A stretch of 64,000 bases of DNA, taken from positions 248,001 to 312,000 of the forward strand of contig CAVOUB010000008.1 in assembly GCA_963699495.1 (NCBI GenBank), in the 5' to 3' direction. Each line of letters starts with the position of its first letter. The first letter of the stretch is position 1. Origin of the DNA: JAIBJN01 sp963699495. Lineage in GTDB: Bacteria; Actinomycetota; Thermoleophilia; Gaiellales; Gaiellaceae. The notes below the pieces were generated by a model. That model was given only the letters and a program-made list of their open reading frames with translations. It had not been told where the DNA came from and did not search any database. A program made the translations under genes and the position numbers. This document shows, in pieces, positions 63,305 to 64,000 of the stretch.

Positions 63305-63616
63305 GTGCCCGTCGGCCAGCTGCACACCGTCGCCCGCGCGGACGACCTGCCGCCGGGAAGCGCGCTGGTCGTGCAGGCCGGCGAGACGGAGATCGCCGTC
63401 TTCCGCTGCGAGGACGGCTTCTATGCGACCCAGGCTCACTGCCTGCACATGGGTGGTCCGCTCGGGCACGGCAGGCTCGAGGGGTGCGTCGTCACCTGCC
63501 CCTGGCACGGCTGGCAGTACGACGTCAGGACGGGCGAGAACGAGTTCGACCGCGCGCTCCAGCTCGAGACCTACGACGTCGTCGTCGAGGACGGAGAGGT
63601 GAAGGTCGTCCTCTGA
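63305..63616 (+). CDS. Rieske [2Fe-2S] ferredoxin
   Basis: A 103-residue Rieske-domain protein: C-x-H in HCLHMGGPL and C-x2-H in CPWHGWQYD bind the [2Fe-2S] cluster. Similar to small soluble Rieske ferredoxins feeding electrons to oxygenases or acting with a reductase. GTG 63305 follows a -10 box. The DUF309 frame opens inside its stop codon. No oxygenase gene is visible in the window. Confidence 0.94.
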   Translation: MPVGQLHTVARADDLPPGSALVVQAGETEIAVFRCEDGFYATQAHCLHMGGPLGHGRLEGCVVTCPWHGWQYDVRTGENEFDRALQLETYDVVVEDGEVKVVL

Positions 63617-63947
63617 CCCGCGGGACGCCGAGCTCGCGCGCGGGCTCGACCTGATCCGCCGCGGCGACTATTTCGCCGCCCACGAGGTGCTGGAGGATGC
63701 CTGGCGCGCCGCCGAGGCGTCCGAGCGCGATTTCTTCCAGGGCCTGGTCCACGTCGCGGTCGCCTGGTATCAGGCCGGGCGCGCGAACGAGGTCGGCTGC
63801 CAGCGCCAGCTCGAGAAGGCTCTTCGTCGCCTCGGCCCGTATGCGCCCAGCCATCGCGGCCTCGACGTGGCCTCCCTGCTCACGTCGGTGGAGGGCGCGC
63901 AGGGGCGCTTCCCCGACCTGCCGCCTCCGGTGCTCCAACCCTCCTAG
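63615..63947 (+). CDS. DUF309 protein, start unresolved
   Basis: About 110 residues with the DUF309 core: LDLIRRGDYFAAHEVLEDAW, ERDFFQGLVHVAVAWYQAGR, CQRQLEKALRRLGPYAPSHR. The domain begins at codon 63615, inside the Rieske stop, but the frame has no ATG, GTG or TTG until GTG 63687, which would cut into the conserved region. A single-base error, or an unusual start, would explain this. Function of DUF309 is unknown. Confidence 0.65.
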   Translation, partial: DPRDAELARGLDLIRRGDYFAAHEVLEDAWRAAEASERDFFQGLVHVAVAWYQAGRANEVGCQRQLEKALRRLGPYAPSHRGLDVASLLTSVEGAQGRFPDLPPPVLQPS

Positions 63948-63963
63948 GGTGAAGTGGACAGGC

Positions 63964-64000
63964 TTAGACGCCGAGCCCGAAGAACTCGAACACCCGGTTC
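63964..64000 (-). CDS. C-terminal fragment of an unidentified gene
   Basis: The minus strand carries the last 11 codons of a gene extending beyond the window: NRVFEFFGLGV then TAA (63964-63966). Too short for a family call. Confidence 0.35.
   Translation of the reverse strand, partial: NRVFEFFGLGV

Overview
The window is high-GC DNA with many GTG and TTG starts, tight ATGA/GTGA stop-start overlaps and very short intergenic gaps. Gene content and layout indicate an actinobacterium (Actinomycetota), most likely from the Thermoleophilia (Gaiellales/Solirubrobacterales side). That placement is inferred from the recognised families; no marker gene settles it. Two tRNA genes are present (initiator tRNA-Met and tRNA-Leu). 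There is no rRNA operon, CRISPR array, transposase or integrase.

Layout. 1-11.6 kb: a decayed beta-propeller gene, then an exporter-rich block: a DrrAB-like ABC pair, a DHA2-type MFS pump, a STAS protein convergent with a large ECF sigma factor, a TetR regulator divergent from a second ABC ATPase/permease pair, and a PadR - MacB-type ATPase - FtsX-type permease operon with a clear candidate operator. 12.6-14.8 kb: a DUF6069 membrane protein, DesK-like kinase and NarL/DesR-like regulator in one coupled operon. 14.8-23.5 kb: accessory-looking DNA holding a frameshifted kinase-like/flippase-like membrane protein, DUF5996, an alpha/beta-hydrolase stub, a degenerate copy of the tRNA-fMet 3' end, a convergent ECF sigma/anti-sigma pair, a secreted-repeat lipoprotein and an alpha/beta hydrolase, ending at the intact tRNA-fMet.

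23.6-31.5 kb: housekeeping and envelope genes (Ppx/GppA phosphatase, CBS protein, Glu/Leu-type dehydrogenase, NfeD-like protein, a frameshifted SpoIVB-S55 protein, tRNA-Leu, DUF3105, DinG helicase). 31.5-37.5 kb: VOC and YciI-like proteins facing a run nitrilase > class V aminotransferase > 48-residue ORF > EamA exporter > PaaK-type CoA ligase > enoyl-CoA hydratase, which looks catabolic. 37.7-45 kb: RmuC, a GAF-PAS histidine kinase, an eRF1-like (baeRF/Vms1) protein, thioredoxin reductase with a SigR/SigH-type promoter, a zinc-ribbon PAS protein, a GNAT pseudogene, endonuclease III and a membrane protein. 45-51.3 kb: an AddAB-like helicase-nuclease pair (the AddA gene carries one frameshift). 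51.6-59 kb: a zinc-ribbon protein and a sugar ABC operon (ATPase > binding protein > MalF > MalG > FAD protein > beta-helix protein) whose MalF-type permease carries an inserted SdrD_B-like domain. 59-64 kb: isocitrate/isopropylmalate-type dehydrogenase, MFS, methyltransferase, 7Fe ferredoxin, receiver-like protein, Rieske protein and DUF309.

Two themes cut across the window. First, at least sixteen starts lie about 6-9 bases after a TAnnnT -10 box, so many genes are probably transcribed as leaderless mRNAs. Second, several genes are interrupted by single-base frameshifts, three of them in a similar local context, so sequence error must be separated from real decay. No completely unknown multi-gene system was recognised; the most unusual object is the MalF-type permease with the inserted domain.
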